The notes under the pieces are model-generated. The model saw nothing but the letters and a program-made list of their open reading frames with translations, had not been told where the DNA came from and made no database searches. Made by a program: the position numbers and the translations under genes. From Lysinibacillus pinottii (GTDB lineage: Bacteria > Bacillota > Bacilli > Bacillales_A > Planococcaceae), in assembly GCF_024753545.1 (NCBI RefSeq), contig NZ_JANTOO010000014.1:124001-188000 (forward strand): DNA of 64,000 nucleotides, written 5' to 3'. Below are positions 53,773 to 62,669 of this stretch, in pieces. Positions within the stretch are counted from its first letter, which is position 1. Each line of letters begins with the position of its first letter.

Positions 53773-54885
53773 ATGACGACCTTACAAAAAATAACGCCTG
53801 TCTTTGATCCATGGGAAGCTTATATAGACGTGGAGCAACATGGACAGATGACACTCTCAAATATTGAATTTACAACAACTACACTTTGTAATATGCGTTG
53901 CGCACACTGTGCGGTTGGCTATACGCTACAAAATAAAGACCCCGAGGCATTGCCGATTGACTTAATTCTCCAACGGCTAGATGAAATACCTCATTTAAAA
54001 ACGCTTAGTATCACAGGTGGCGAACCGATGATGTCTAAGAAATCCGTACAAAGCTATGTATTGCCTTTATTGAAATATGCGCATGAACGAGGCGTGCGAA
54101 CACAAATCAACTCCAATTTAACATTGGAGCCTGCACGTTATTTACTAATTGCCCCTTATTTAGATGTCCTTCATATTTCACATAACTGGGGTACAATCGA
54201 TGAATTCGTGGAAACAGGCTTTGCCATGATGGAGCGCAAACCTACTTATGACCAACGTGCAGCTCTATTTCAACGCATGATTGATAACTCAAAAATGCTT
54301 GCGGAACATGGTGTAATGGTTTCAGCTGAAACCATGCTAAACAAAAAAACTTTACCGTACTTAGAACATATTCATAACCAAATCATCCATGAAATGAAAT
54401 GTGCACGTCATGAGGTACATCCAATGTACCCATCAGATTTCGCTAGTGCTCTCACATCTCTGTCACTGGAGGAAACACGTGAAGCGATCCATCATCTACT
54501 AGATATTCGTGATGACAATACATGGATGTTATTCGGAACACTTCCATTTTACCCTTGCAGTGCGAATGAAGAAGATCAACGATTACTTCAACGTCTTCGT
54601 ACAGCGAAAAATGTCACATTGCGTAACGACCCAGATGGCCGTTCACGTTTGAATATCAATATTTTTACGGGCGATGTCATCGTTACTGATTTCGGTGATA
54701 CACCTGCTTTAGGTAATATTGTACATGATGAGCTTCCAACTATCTTTGATAAATGGATGGCAACTGATTTAGCTAAAACACTCAATTGTCATTGTCCAGC
54801 TGTTAAATGCCTAGGTCCTAACGTTTTAGTGAAAAATATGTATTATCGAGATCACACGTTTGTTAGTGGCTCTGCCCGCGTTTAA
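53773..54885 (+). CDS. yfkAB: Radical SAM protein YfkAB
   Basis: 370 residues. Radical-SAM cluster CNMRCAHC (near residue 39), SITGGEPMMS, and a C-terminal CxCxxxxC motif (CHCPAVKC) that names the YfkAB family, likely holding a second cluster. Reaction unknown. ATG after GAAAGG. Confidence 0.95.
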   Translation: MTTLQKITPVFDPWEAYIDVEQHGQMTLSNIEFTTTTLCNMRCAHCAVGYTLQNKDPEALPIDLILQRLDEIPHLKTLSITGGEPMMSKKSVQSYVLPLLKYAHERGVRTQINSNLTLEPARYLLIAPYLDVLHISHNWGTIDEFVETGFAMMERKPTYDQRAALFQRMIDNSKMLAEHGVMVSAETMLNKKTLPYLEHIHNQIIHEMKCARHEVHPMYPSDFASALTSLSLEETREAIHHLLDIRDDNTWMLFGTLPFYPCSANEEDQRLLQRLRTAKNVTLRNDPDGRSRLNINIFTGDVIVTDFGDTPALGNIVHDELPTIFDKWMATDLAKTLNCHCPAVKCLGPNVLVKNMYYRDHTFVSGSARV

Positions 54886-54901
54886 GCAACTCATAAAGAA
54901 A

Positions 54902-54946
54902 GAAACTCCCTTTTGAAGAATCTGTATCAAAAGGGAGTTTCCTTTT
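54902..54946 (+). terminator. Terminator after yfkAB
   Basis: GAAACTCCCTTTTGA / TCAAAAGGGAGTTTC then T run. Confidence 0.88.
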
Positions 54947-54995
54947 ATTGTTTTAAAAAAATTTCTTAACTATGTATAAAAAATATGGCGCGGTC

Positions 54996-55209
54996 TATAC
55001 TATTAAAGATTTCACTTCAAATCCTATGACTAGGAGGGTTAACCCGATGAGTGCGATTGATCGATAACTCAAAAGGACCATCAAAGCTGAGTAAAGTACA
55101 GTTCTTAGGAATATCTTAAGATTCTATGCAGAAGCGAGGCAGAGTGTCATGGAGTATTTAATGTAAGTGGTAATCGAACCCGGAAATTTATTTCCGGGTT
55201 TTTCTATTT
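54996..55209 (+). ncRNA. Candidate small RNA or short-peptide transcript
   Basis: TATACT (54996-55001, weak -35) is followed about 180 nt later by a clean terminator, AACCCGGAAA / TTTCCGGGTT then TTTTT (55177-55205). Near the 5' end AGGAGG (55033-55038) precedes ATG at 55047, but that frame codes only MSAIDR; a GTG at 55051 gives 22 codons. Does not match a riboswitch I know. It fills the 392-bp interval between two terminated genes. Confidence 0.45.
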
Positions 55210-55239
55210 TATGTACGTTAAAAAGCGTCAATCCTAATA

Positions 55240-55274
55240 AAAATCACCTCGAAGAGTTACAACGAGGTGATTTT
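55240..55274 (-). terminator. Terminator of the luciferase-like gene
   Basis: AAAATCACCTCG / CGAGGTGATTTT. Confidence 0.8.
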
Positions 55275-55277
55275 GTT

Positions 55278-56270
55278 CTATAATAATTCCTCCGCTAGGA
55301 ATTTATAGGTGTTTAAACGACTTGCTAATTCATATTGATTACAGTTCAGCATGACTTCATCAAAGCCATAATGTTCTTGTTCTTTCATTAAAAAAGCAGC
55401 AATATCCTTCGGTGTGCCTACAAGATTGGCTTTGCGATTATTGGCAATTGTCATTTTATCCATTTCAGTTAATGGATAATCCTTTGCTTCTTCAGGCGAT
55501 ATAGTTTGAATAATTTGCCCTTTCATAAGCTGAAGACGAGAAATATCGATTGGTTTTGCCAAGTACTCGGCTTCCTCTAAAGTAGGTGCCACCGTCGCCG
55601 CATAGGTCACAATGATTTGTGGTTTTTCCATATAATAAGAAGGCGTAAAATAGGCTTTGTAGGCATCAAAAATATCCTTCGACATATTACCCGTGAAAAA
55701 CTGGGCATAGGAATAGCCTACACCTAGCTGTCCTGCCTGCATTGCACTTTGACCACTTGAACCTAGCAGCCACGCCTCAGGTAATGAACTATCAACTGGT
55801 GCCGCAACGACTTGATCATAGACATGCTCACCCGTTTTTTGGTTATTCATGAGCTTTAGTATAATTTCAAGCTTATCATATTGCTCAGTGAAGCGTTGTC
55901 TTCTTCCCTCTGCAAACGCATAAATAGAGGCATGATCACCACCTGGCGCTCTCCCCACTCCGAAATCAATTCGATGAGGTGCTAAGCCTGACAATGTTTT
56001 AAAAACCTCTGCGATCTTATAGGGTGAATAATGCATCATCATGACCCCACCTGTCCCAATGCGCAGGCGCTTCGTTTTAGCAGCTAAAAAAGCAGCGGTT
56101 ACTTCGGGAGCTGAGCTTGCTAGCGACTGACTATTATGGTGTTCAGCTAGCCACATACGATGATATCCAAGTTCTTCCCCTAATAACGCTAGTTGTTCTG
56201 TACGTTGGAAGGCTTCCTCTGCCGAATGACCTTTTGGTATAGGCATTTGATCTAAAATACTTAACTTCAT
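55278..56270 (-). CDS. LLM-class flavin-dependent oxidoreductase, MsnO8 type
   Basis: 330 residues, bacterial-luciferase-like barrel. LSILDQMPIPKG at the start, YHRMWLAEHHN, IGTGGVMMMHYSPYKIAEVF, HRIDFGVGRAPGGD. Probably a monooxygenase using reduced FMN; substrate unknown. GAGAGGA before ATG. Confidence 0.92.
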   Translation of the reverse strand: MKLSILDQMPIPKGHSAEEAFQRTEQLALLGEELGYHRMWLAEHHNSQSLASSAPEVTAAFLAAKTKRLRIGTGGVMMMHYSPYKIAEVFKTLSGLAPHRIDFGVGRAPGGDHASIYAFAEGRRQRFTEQYDKLEIILKLMNNQKTGEHVYDQVVAAPVDSSLPEAWLLGSSGQSAMQAGQLGVGYSYAQFFTGNMSKDIFDAYKAYFTPSYYMEKPQIIVTYAATVAPTLEEAEYLAKPIDISRLQLMKGQIIQTISPEEAKDYPLTEMDKMTIANNRKANLVGTPKDIAAFLMKEQEHYGFDEVMLNCNQYELASRLNTYKFLAEELL

Positions 56271-56346
56271 TCAAAACATCCTCTCTGTCTGTAAGCTCCC
56301 CCTTTTAACTGTAATATAGTTCTGCTCATTTACAAAGCAAAAAACC

Positions 56347-56772
56347 TTACTCATAAGCTAGTTGTTTCATTTCCCATGTTTGATAGACCATGCCGACGAG
56401 TTTCTGTTTTTGTTCAGCATTTAGAACATTTTCATTAAACTTCATCGCACGAAGGGAAAATTGTTTTGTTTGTTCGTCAACAACGAATTGTAATATAGCA
56501 TGTCCTTTTTCACCTTGAAACGTAATTTCACCTGATAATTCTATAACTTGCTCCCCTGTTTTCGCTTGATAATATCGCCAATATGGTTCAAAGAATGCGT
56601 AGTTAAATGCATTACGAACTGTGACGTCCGAAAAATTCTCCAAATAACCTTCTTTGACGATATCAATATACTCATGATCTGTTATATCTTTTTTTGCATT
56701 AAAGACATATCCAACAAGCATCCCCATAAATACGACACAGAGAAATACACGTATATGATTTGCTAAACTCAT
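56347..56772 (-). CDS. Small exported or membrane-anchored protein, unknown
   Basis: 141 residues. One N-terminal helix (IRVFLCVVFMGMLVGYVF) then an outside domain of about 115 residues. It contains YWRYYQAKTGEQVIELSGEI and a beta pattern (HAILQFVVDEQTKQFSL) that may be NTF2- or cystatin-like. Family not recognised. AAAGGGG before ATG. Confidence 0.7.
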   Translation of the reverse strand: MSLANHIRVFLCVVFMGMLVGYVFNAKKDITDHEYIDIVKEGYLENFSDVTVRNAFNYAFFEPYWRYYQAKTGEQVIELSGEITFQGEKGHAILQFVVDEQTKQFSLRAMKFNENVLNAEQKQKLVGMVYQTWEMKQLAYE

Positions 56773-56974
56773 GTCATCACGTCCCCTTTACGTAAAAACA
56801 CTATCATTTACATAATACATCAAATTTCTAACTCTAAGCAGAAAATATTTGTTTTTTATAGAAATTATACGAAAACCATTCGTTCGAAATCCGCAAAACT
56901 TTATAAAGAGTATTTACAGCCCAACCTCAGTTCGCTACTATCAGATTACTATGATAGAAAAGAGATGACCTGTT

Positions 56975-57742
56975 GTGCCATTTGATTTAGATCTAAATAT
57001 TTTAGTCATTCTTATTGTATTTGGTTTTTTAGCAGCATTTATTGATTCAGTTGTTGGCGGTGGTGGACTCATTTCTTTACCAGCTCTTATGTTTGTAGGT
57101 CTCCCACCTTCTACAGCGGTGGCAACCAATAAATTAGCAGGTACAATGGGATCACTTACGAGTACTTTGACATTTTATCGCTCTGGCAAGCTTGATATTA
57201 AAGCGGTCTATAAGCTATTCCCCTTTGTCTTTTTCGGGTCTATGCTAGGTGCGTGGATTGTCCACTTAATGAATCCTAGTGTCCTAAAGCCGCTCATGCT
57301 CATTATGCTGGCTGCCGTAGCTATCTATACGATTTTTAAAAAAGATTGGGGAAGCATCACTACCTATAAAAAATTAACACCAAAACGTTATCTATTATTT
57401 GTAGTAGTTATTACAGTCATTGGTTTTTATGATGGCTTCTTGGGTCCTGGTACTGGTTCATTTTTATTATTTGCCTTTCTCATGGTTGGTTTTGATTTTT
57501 TACAATCAGCTGGTAATGCGAAATTTTTAAATTTCGGTAGTAATGTGGCAGCCCTTCTTATGTTTATATACTTAGGACAAATCAATTATGCCTATGGTTT
57601 ACCAATGGGTCTTGCGCAAATTGCTGGGGCCATAGTCGGGTCAAAATTTGCGATTAAACGTGGCAGCGGTTATGTACGTAAGTTATTTATCGTTGTGACC
57701 ATTCTATTACTCTTGAAAAATACATATGACTATTTCTCATAA
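56975..57742 (+). CDS. TSUP-family (TauE/SafE) anion transporter
   Basis: 255 residues, about eight helices. FIDSVVGGGGLISLPAL and STAVATNKLAGTMGS in the first repeat; YDGFLGPGTGSFL and SAGNAKFLNFGSNVAAL in the second. Such proteins carry sulfite, sulfoacetate or related anions; substrate unknown. GTG start. Confidence 0.93.
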   Translation: MPFDLDLNILVILIVFGFLAAFIDSVVGGGGLISLPALMFVGLPPSTAVATNKLAGTMGSLTSTLTFYRSGKLDIKAVYKLFPFVFFGSMLGAWIVHLMNPSVLKPLMLIMLAAVAIYTIFKKDWGSITTYKKLTPKRYLLFVVVITVIGFYDGFLGPGTGSFLLFAFLMVGFDFLQSAGNAKFLNFGSNVAALLMFIYLGQINYAYGLPMGLAQIAGAIVGSKFAIKRGSGYVRKLFIVVTILLLLKNTYDYFS

Positions 57743-57784
57743 TCATCTGTTATGCTGACGTATGCCAACAGTATAGAAGGATAA

Positions 57785-57816
57785 AACTTATCTCATATTG
57801 GGGTAAGTTTTTTTTA
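57785..57816 (+). terminator. Terminator after the TSUP gene
   Basis: AACTTA / TAAGTT stem with T tract. Confidence 0.65.
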
Positions 57817-57823
57817 TGGTCAT

Positions 57824-57849
57824 CAACTTTTTCCCTCATTTCGTACGTC
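57824..57849 (+). promoter_or_regulatory. ECF-type promoter candidate before sigV
   Basis: CAACTT at 57824 and CGTC at 57846 resemble the AAC/CGTC elements of SigV-type promoters with an 18-nt spacer, slightly long. Autoregulation is usual for this operon. Confidence 0.35.
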
Positions 57850-57892
57850 TAGTACATGTATACAATTTGACAATGTTAAAAAAGGAGCTTCT

Positions 57893-58417
57893 TTGGACAT
57901 GAAAACAAGAAATGCATTTCAACATGAAGAGGTGTTTGTCCAATTCATTCGTGAACAAAAAGAGCGTTTTTATTTGCTCGCGTATAGCTATACAAAAAAT
58001 GAACAGGACGCACTAGATGTTGTACAGGACAGTATTCAAAAGGCCATGCTGTCATTAGATCGACTAGAAAATGTTGATTATATGAAAAGCTGGTTTTATA
58101 AAATAGTCGTTCGTACTTCCATTGATTTTTTACGAAAGCATAAACGCTTACAAGTAACTGATGATGATACTTTGCAATATTTAACCCCCGCTCAAGAGGA
58201 TGTCTATGAAAACGTAGACCTAGAACATGCATTAGATGAGCTCCCGCAAATGTATCGAGAGGTTGTGATTCTTCATTATTTTGAGGATTTAAAGCTCGCA
58301 GACGTTGCGAATATCCTCGATATTAAGTTAAGTACAACCAAATCGCGTCTTTATAAAGCATTAAAACTATTGAAAATACAATTGGAAGATGTGAAGGGAG
58401 AAACTGCACATGGATAA
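57893..58417 (+). CDS. sigV: ECF sigma factor, SigV-like
   Basis: 174 residues; TTG start 5 nt after AAAGGAG, with ATG two codons later as an alternative. Region 2 (YTKNEQDALDVVQDSIQKAM, WFYKIVVRTSIDFLRKHKR) and region 4 (MYREVVILHYFEDLKLADVA) are intact. Overlaps the rsiV-like gene by 8 nt. In B. subtilis SigV answers lysozyme. Confidence 0.92.
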   Translation: MDMKTRNAFQHEEVFVQFIREQKERFYLLAYSYTKNEQDALDVVQDSIQKAMLSLDRLENVDYMKSWFYKIVVRTSIDFLRKHKRLQVTDDDTLQYLTPAQEDVYENVDLEHALDELPQMYREVVILHYFEDLKLADVANILDIKLSTTKSRLYKALKLLKIQLEDVKGETAHG

Positions 58418-59297
58418 AAAATTAAAAAATATAGAAAAACAATATACGGATGTTTCCATTCCTAAGGAATTAGACTTGGTGGTTGAACGAGCTTTGAAGC
58501 AAGGTCGGAAAAAGAACCGTACTCCTCAATGGTTGCTTGGCTCGGCAGCTGCAGCTATGCTATTTACAGCTAGTTTAAATGCGAGTCCAGCAATGGCTCG
58601 AACGCTATCTGACATACCTGTTGTAGGAAGTGTGGTCAAAGTATTAACTTGGACTGAATATGAGGTTGCAGAAGATAATTTTGATGCCAATATTAAAGTA
58701 CCTGCTATTGAAAATCTAGATAATCAAGATCTTGCAAATTCGTTAAATGAAAAGTATCGTGCAGAAGGAAAAGCTCTCTACGATGAATTTATTACAGAAG
58801 TTGGTGATTTAAAGGCCAGTGGTATTGGTGGTCATTTAGGCGTTGATAGTGGCTTTGAAATTAAAACCGATAATGACCAAATTTTATCGATTGGTCGTTA
58901 TGTAGTCAATACTGTCGGCTCATCCTCCACTGTCATGGAATACGATACTATTGATAAAGAAAACGAAATTTTAATTACTTTACCTATGCTCTTTAAAGAT
59001 AAGAACTATATTGAAGCTATTAGTGAAAATATTAAGGAACAAATGCGTACACAAATGGCTGAATCCAATCAGGATAAAGTTTACTGGGTAAAGGGAGCTG
59101 GCCTGGCTGACGAAGAGTTGATGGAAGACTTTACAGCTATTCAACCAGATCAACAATTCTATATTTCTGATAAAGGTAAGTTAGTGATTTCATTCGATAA
59201 ATATGAAGTGGCACCAGGTTTTATGGGCGTTGTGGAATTTGAAATCCCAACAGACGTCTTAAAAGATGAGCTTGTTAGCACAAAATATATCCATTAA
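58410..59297 (+). CDS. rsiV: Anti-sigma factor RsiV-like
   Basis: 295 residues. A short cytoplasmic N-terminus, one helix (WLLGSAAAAMLFTASLNASP), then DUF4163 and DUF3298 domains outside (RYVVNTVGSSSTVMEYDTID, QPDQQFYISDKGKLVISFD), the RsiV layout that binds lysozyme. Co-transcribed with sigV. Confidence 0.92.
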   Translation: MDKKLKNIEKQYTDVSIPKELDLVVERALKQGRKKNRTPQWLLGSAAAAMLFTASLNASPAMARTLSDIPVVGSVVKVLTWTEYEVAEDNFDANIKVPAIENLDNQDLANSLNEKYRAEGKALYDEFITEVGDLKASGIGGHLGVDSGFEIKTDNDQILSIGRYVVNTVGSSSTVMEYDTIDKENEILITLPMLFKDKNYIEAISENIKEQMRTQMAESNQDKVYWVKGAGLADEELMEDFTAIQPDQQFYISDKGKLVISFDKYEVAPGFMGVVEFEIPTDVLKDELVSTKYIH

Positions 59298-59440
59298 TTA
59301 AATAGGACTTAACGAGGTATTTGAAGATAACACCATCAAATACCTCGTTTTTTCATGGCCATTAACCCATTTTTTGCTTATAAAGCTACAGTTTTTTGTC
59401 TAAGCTTATATGTATCAATCAATGTTAGAGGGTTTTCATC

Positions 59441-60565
59441 ATGAAAAGTGTAGGATCCATCAGTATTTTACATGTAATCTTCTTATCCATGACCGTTATT
59501 GGCTTAAAAAATCATGTGACTATTATTCCTCCACTGCTAGATGCCGCCAAAAGAGATGGCTGGCTTTCTGTACTATTTTCTGGGGGTATACTTTTCTTTT
59601 GGTTATTTTTATTAGTTTACATCCAAAAAAAATCAAAACAAGAACCTATTCGAGACTGGCTCAACGAAAAAGTGGGAAAAGTCGCTTCTTCTATTGTCAT
59701 CTATATTGTTGCCATTTTTTTATTGATTATCGCAGCTTTTACAATGGTAGAAACATTACAATGGGTAAATACCACGTTTTTACCACAGACACCGGTCCTA
59801 ATATTACTGTTTGTTTATACCATTCTTTGCATTTTACTAGTGACAACTAGCTTACAAACCATTGTTATTGTCAATGTTTTTGTATTATTTGGCGTTGTCA
59901 TCCTTGGCTTTTTTGTTGCCTTTACCAATATACAAGTAAAGGATTATAGTTTGTTGCGCCCCTTTTTTGAGCATGGTTTTCAGCCCATTCTACATGGTAT
60001 GATTTTTCCTGCTTCAGGGTTTATAGAGCTATTATTGCTATTATTTTTACAGCATCAATTTAAAGAACGACTTCGGTGGTATCACTTCACAATTATACTG
60101 GCTATCTTAATTGGTCTTACATTAGGTCCATTAATTGGAGCCATTACTGAATTTGGGCCAAGTGAAGCAGCGAAACAACGTTATCCCGCTTATGAAGAAT
60201 GGGGATTAGTGACCATCGGACGTTATATTGAGCATTTAGACTTCTTCTCTATTTACCAATGGCTAACAGGGACCTTCATTCGTGTAAGTTTCCTTTTATA
60301 CATTGTGGTAGATTTATTAAAAATGACTGGTGATCCAAAGCGTATTTGGCAAATGCTAGCTCCACCCTTTTTCATCATTTGTTTACCGTTAATTATGTTA
60401 AATGAAAGCTTATTTTTAAAGGTAAAGGGACATTATATTTTAAGTGCTACTTTTATTTTTTTATTGGCATTATCTATTTTTTTCATTGTCGTTGCTTACT
60501 TATCGGATAAATCTCCTAAAAAGGGGAAAACTGAAAAACAAGACATGAAAAGTGGTGAATCATAA
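59441..60565 (+). CDS. Spore germination receptor B subunit (GerAB/GerKB type)
   Basis: 374 residues, about ten helices of the endospore amino-acid permease-like family (IVTTFLP-like QWVNTTFLPQTPVLI, FIELLLLLFLQHQF). Sits in the inner spore membrane and takes part in germinant sensing. GAGGG before ATG. Its stop overlaps the A gene start (TAATG). Confidence 0.92.
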   Translation: MKSVGSISILHVIFLSMTVIGLKNHVTIIPPLLDAAKRDGWLSVLFSGGILFFWLFLLVYIQKKSKQEPIRDWLNEKVGKVASSIVIYIVAIFLLIIAAFTMVETLQWVNTTFLPQTPVLILLFVYTILCILLVTTSLQTIVIVNVFVLFGVVILGFFVAFTNIQVKDYSLLRPFFEHGFQPILHGMIFPASGFIELLLLLFLQHQFKERLRWYHFTIILAILIGLTLGPLIGAITEFGPSEAAKQRYPAYEEWGLVTIGRYIEHLDFFSIYQWLTGTFIRVSFLLYIVVDLLKMTGDPKRIWQMLAPPFFIICLPLIMLNESLFLKVKGHYILSATFIFLLALSIFFIVVAYLSDKSPKKGKTEKQDMKSGES

Positions 60566-62046
60566 TGTCTCAGCAGGAGCATGAGTTAGATTTAAATACA
60601 ATAAAAAAACTATTTCAAAAATCCGCAGATATACAATTTCAGGAATATAGCTTTAATGAACAGAAGGTACAATTTATAACTTGTGATGCCATGATTGATC
60701 AACAAATGCTGAACGGCGTTATTATTCAGCGGATTCAGTATTTATATGATCAATTGGATGAAGTTTCTTTTGAGGAAAATATAGCGAGGCATCTCCATAT
60801 TCCAAGCCTTCAAAAAATCCAAGATAAGGAACAGCTTATTTCATCAGTTTATAGTGGCTTCCTGTTGCTGTATTTTGAGGAAGCTAATCTTTTATATGCA
60901 AGCAATATCGCTAAAAAACCTAATCGTAAGCCGGAAGAAACGCGTATGGAGGTTCTTGTTAAAGGACCCAGAGATAACTTTATTGAAGATATCCGCGTCA
61001 ATATTGCTTTAATTAGAAAACGATTACCGACCAATTCATTTTGTGTAGAAAAGGTGGAACTTGGAAAACGCTCAAAAACAACTGTGGCCATCTTATACTT
61101 TGAAGATATTGTAGATATGGATATTCTGCACGGTATTAAGAAACAGCTAGCTGCGGTCGATACGGATATCGTTTTTAGTGGTGATTTATTGATGGAACGT
61201 GTTAATAAAAATTCAAAGTTATTTCCAAAGTTCGATTATACTGGGCGACCCGATTATGCCGTCCAAGCATTAGCAAGGGGACGCTTTATTATTTTCGTAG
61301 ATGGTGTCGCATATGGCATTATCACACCTGTAAATCTTTTCTTATTATTGAAATCTGCCGAAGATAATGAGTATCCGATCATTTTTAGTTCTGTAGAACG
61401 AGTACTACGGATAATCGGTATTCTTATAGGGTTGCTACTACCTGCCTTTTGGCTTGCTTTAACAACCTATCATCAAAATCAATTACCTTTACAATTACTA
61501 GCAACCGTTGTACAGGCCAAGGCTGGATTGCCTCTCCCTTCTTCACTTGAGATGCTCCTAATGCTTCTGATGTTTGAATTGTTCCGTGAAGCAGGGTTAC
61601 GACTTCCTTCAGTTATTGGTGGAACCATCAGTGTTGTAGGTGGAATTATTATCGGAGATGCTGCAATTCGAGCAGGTGTAACAAGCCCCGAAATGATTGT
61701 TGTTATCGCCATCTCTACCATCGCTTCATTTACCTTGGTCAATCAATCACTTGTGACATCAGTCAGTATATTACGTATTGCTTTCATCCTAGCAAGCGCC
61801 TTTTTCGGATTATTTGGCTTTTTTGTTTCTTTATATTTGACACTTCTGTACTTGTGCAATATTCGAATTTACGGCTATTCTTACATGAACCTTGCGACAG
61901 ATTTAAGGTGGTCCACCATCAAAAAATCTATTTTTCGCCTATCACCAAAAGGTTACGCGGAGCGTAATAAAGCCCTTGCACCTCAGGATTCAACCCGAAC
62001 AGCCAATGGCCATCACGAAGAAAGTAGAGAGCAAGAAAATAACTAG
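60565..62046 (+). CDS. Spore germination receptor A subunit (GerAA/GerKA type)
   Basis: 493 residues. A hydrophilic N-terminal half (EARLYASNIAKK-like ANLLYASNIAKKPNRKPEET, EVLVKGPRDNFIEDI, LRTNIALIRKRL-like) then at least five helices with GLLLPAFWLALTTYHQNQLP and REAGLRLPSVIGGTISVVGG. Last gene of the pair; no GerC lipoprotein follows, unlike most ger operons. Confidence 0.95.
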   Translation: MSQQEHELDLNTIKKLFQKSADIQFQEYSFNEQKVQFITCDAMIDQQMLNGVIIQRIQYLYDQLDEVSFEENIARHLHIPSLQKIQDKEQLISSVYSGFLLLYFEEANLLYASNIAKKPNRKPEETRMEVLVKGPRDNFIEDIRVNIALIRKRLPTNSFCVEKVELGKRSKTTVAILYFEDIVDMDILHGIKKQLAAVDTDIVFSGDLLMERVNKNSKLFPKFDYTGRPDYAVQALARGRFIIFVDGVAYGIITPVNLFLLLKSAEDNEYPIIFSSVERVLRIIGILIGLLLPAFWLALTTYHQNQLPLQLLATVVQAKAGLPLPSSLEMLLMLLMFELFREAGLRLPSVIGGTISVVGGIIIGDAAIRAGVTSPEMIVVIAISTIASFTLVNQSLVTSVSILRIAFILASAFFGLFGFFVSLYLTLLYLCNIRIYGYSYMNLATDLRWSTIKKSIFRLSPKGYAERNKALAPQDSTRTANGHHEESREQENN

Positions 62047-62082
62047 CATCCCCTCAAATGTTGAGGAGATGCTAGTATTTTT
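62043..62082 (+). terminator. Terminator after the ger pair
   Basis: CTAGCATCCCCTCAA / TTGAGGAGATGCTAG, then TATTTTT. Confidence 0.88.
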
Positions 62083-62084
62083 GG

Positions 62085-62504
62085 CTACATCTTTTGTATG
62101 CTAACTTCAATCGTTTCTAAAATCGCTTCCCAATATCGCTTCATTTCTTCTCTCAATTGTTGATTGGAAAGATGTTCCTGATGGAAACTTATGGTCGTTT
62201 TATTACTTTCTTTAGAGAGGATTCGAATTTGTACGGTAGAAGGTCGTTGCCATCCCTCTTTTTGCCAAGTAAATCGAAGTTGCAGAAGTGGTTTGACAAT
62301 CCGAATTTCTCCAGTTCCAGCCTTTGTATGATACTGACAACCAGGTACAAGAATTATATTTTCTCCTCCTCCAAACCATGCGTTCAAACCTTCCTCTGCT
62401 GTAATAATTGACCATGCTTGCTGTTGTGAGATTGGGAACGTTTTTCTAACCCCTACTTGATATCCAACGGTTTTGGTAAGTCCTATACTTCTTTGTCTAT
62501 CCAT
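62085..62504 (-). CDS. SRPBCC/AHSA1-like protein
   Basis: 139 residues. VRKTFPISQQQAWSIITAEEGLNAWFGG and the C-terminal helix REEMKRYWEAILETI fit the START/AHSA1 fold. Ligand unknown. Confidence 0.88.
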   Translation of the reverse strand: MDRQRSIGLTKTVGYQVGVRKTFPISQQQAWSIITAEEGLNAWFGGGENIILVPGCQYHTKAGTGEIRIVKPLLQLRFTWQKEGWQRPSTVQIRILSKESNKTTISFHQEHLSNQQLREEMKRYWEAILETIEVSIQKM

Positions 62505-62617
62505 GTCTTAACCCCCATCTATTAAACTGTCATTAACTATTCACTACTAATAGTTCCTCCCCTCTTCTAAAAAATCCTTGTACAATTTTATTTATTTGAT
62601 AAGTATATGAAAGCAGA

Positions 62618-62653
62618 AAAAGGCAGAAATGCTATCACACATTTCTGCCTTTT
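62618..62653 (-). terminator. Terminator of the ABC exporter gene
   Basis: AAAAGGCAGAAAT / ATTTCTGCCTTTT. Confidence 0.8.
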
Positions 62654-62669
62654 GTTGAATTGATTAACT

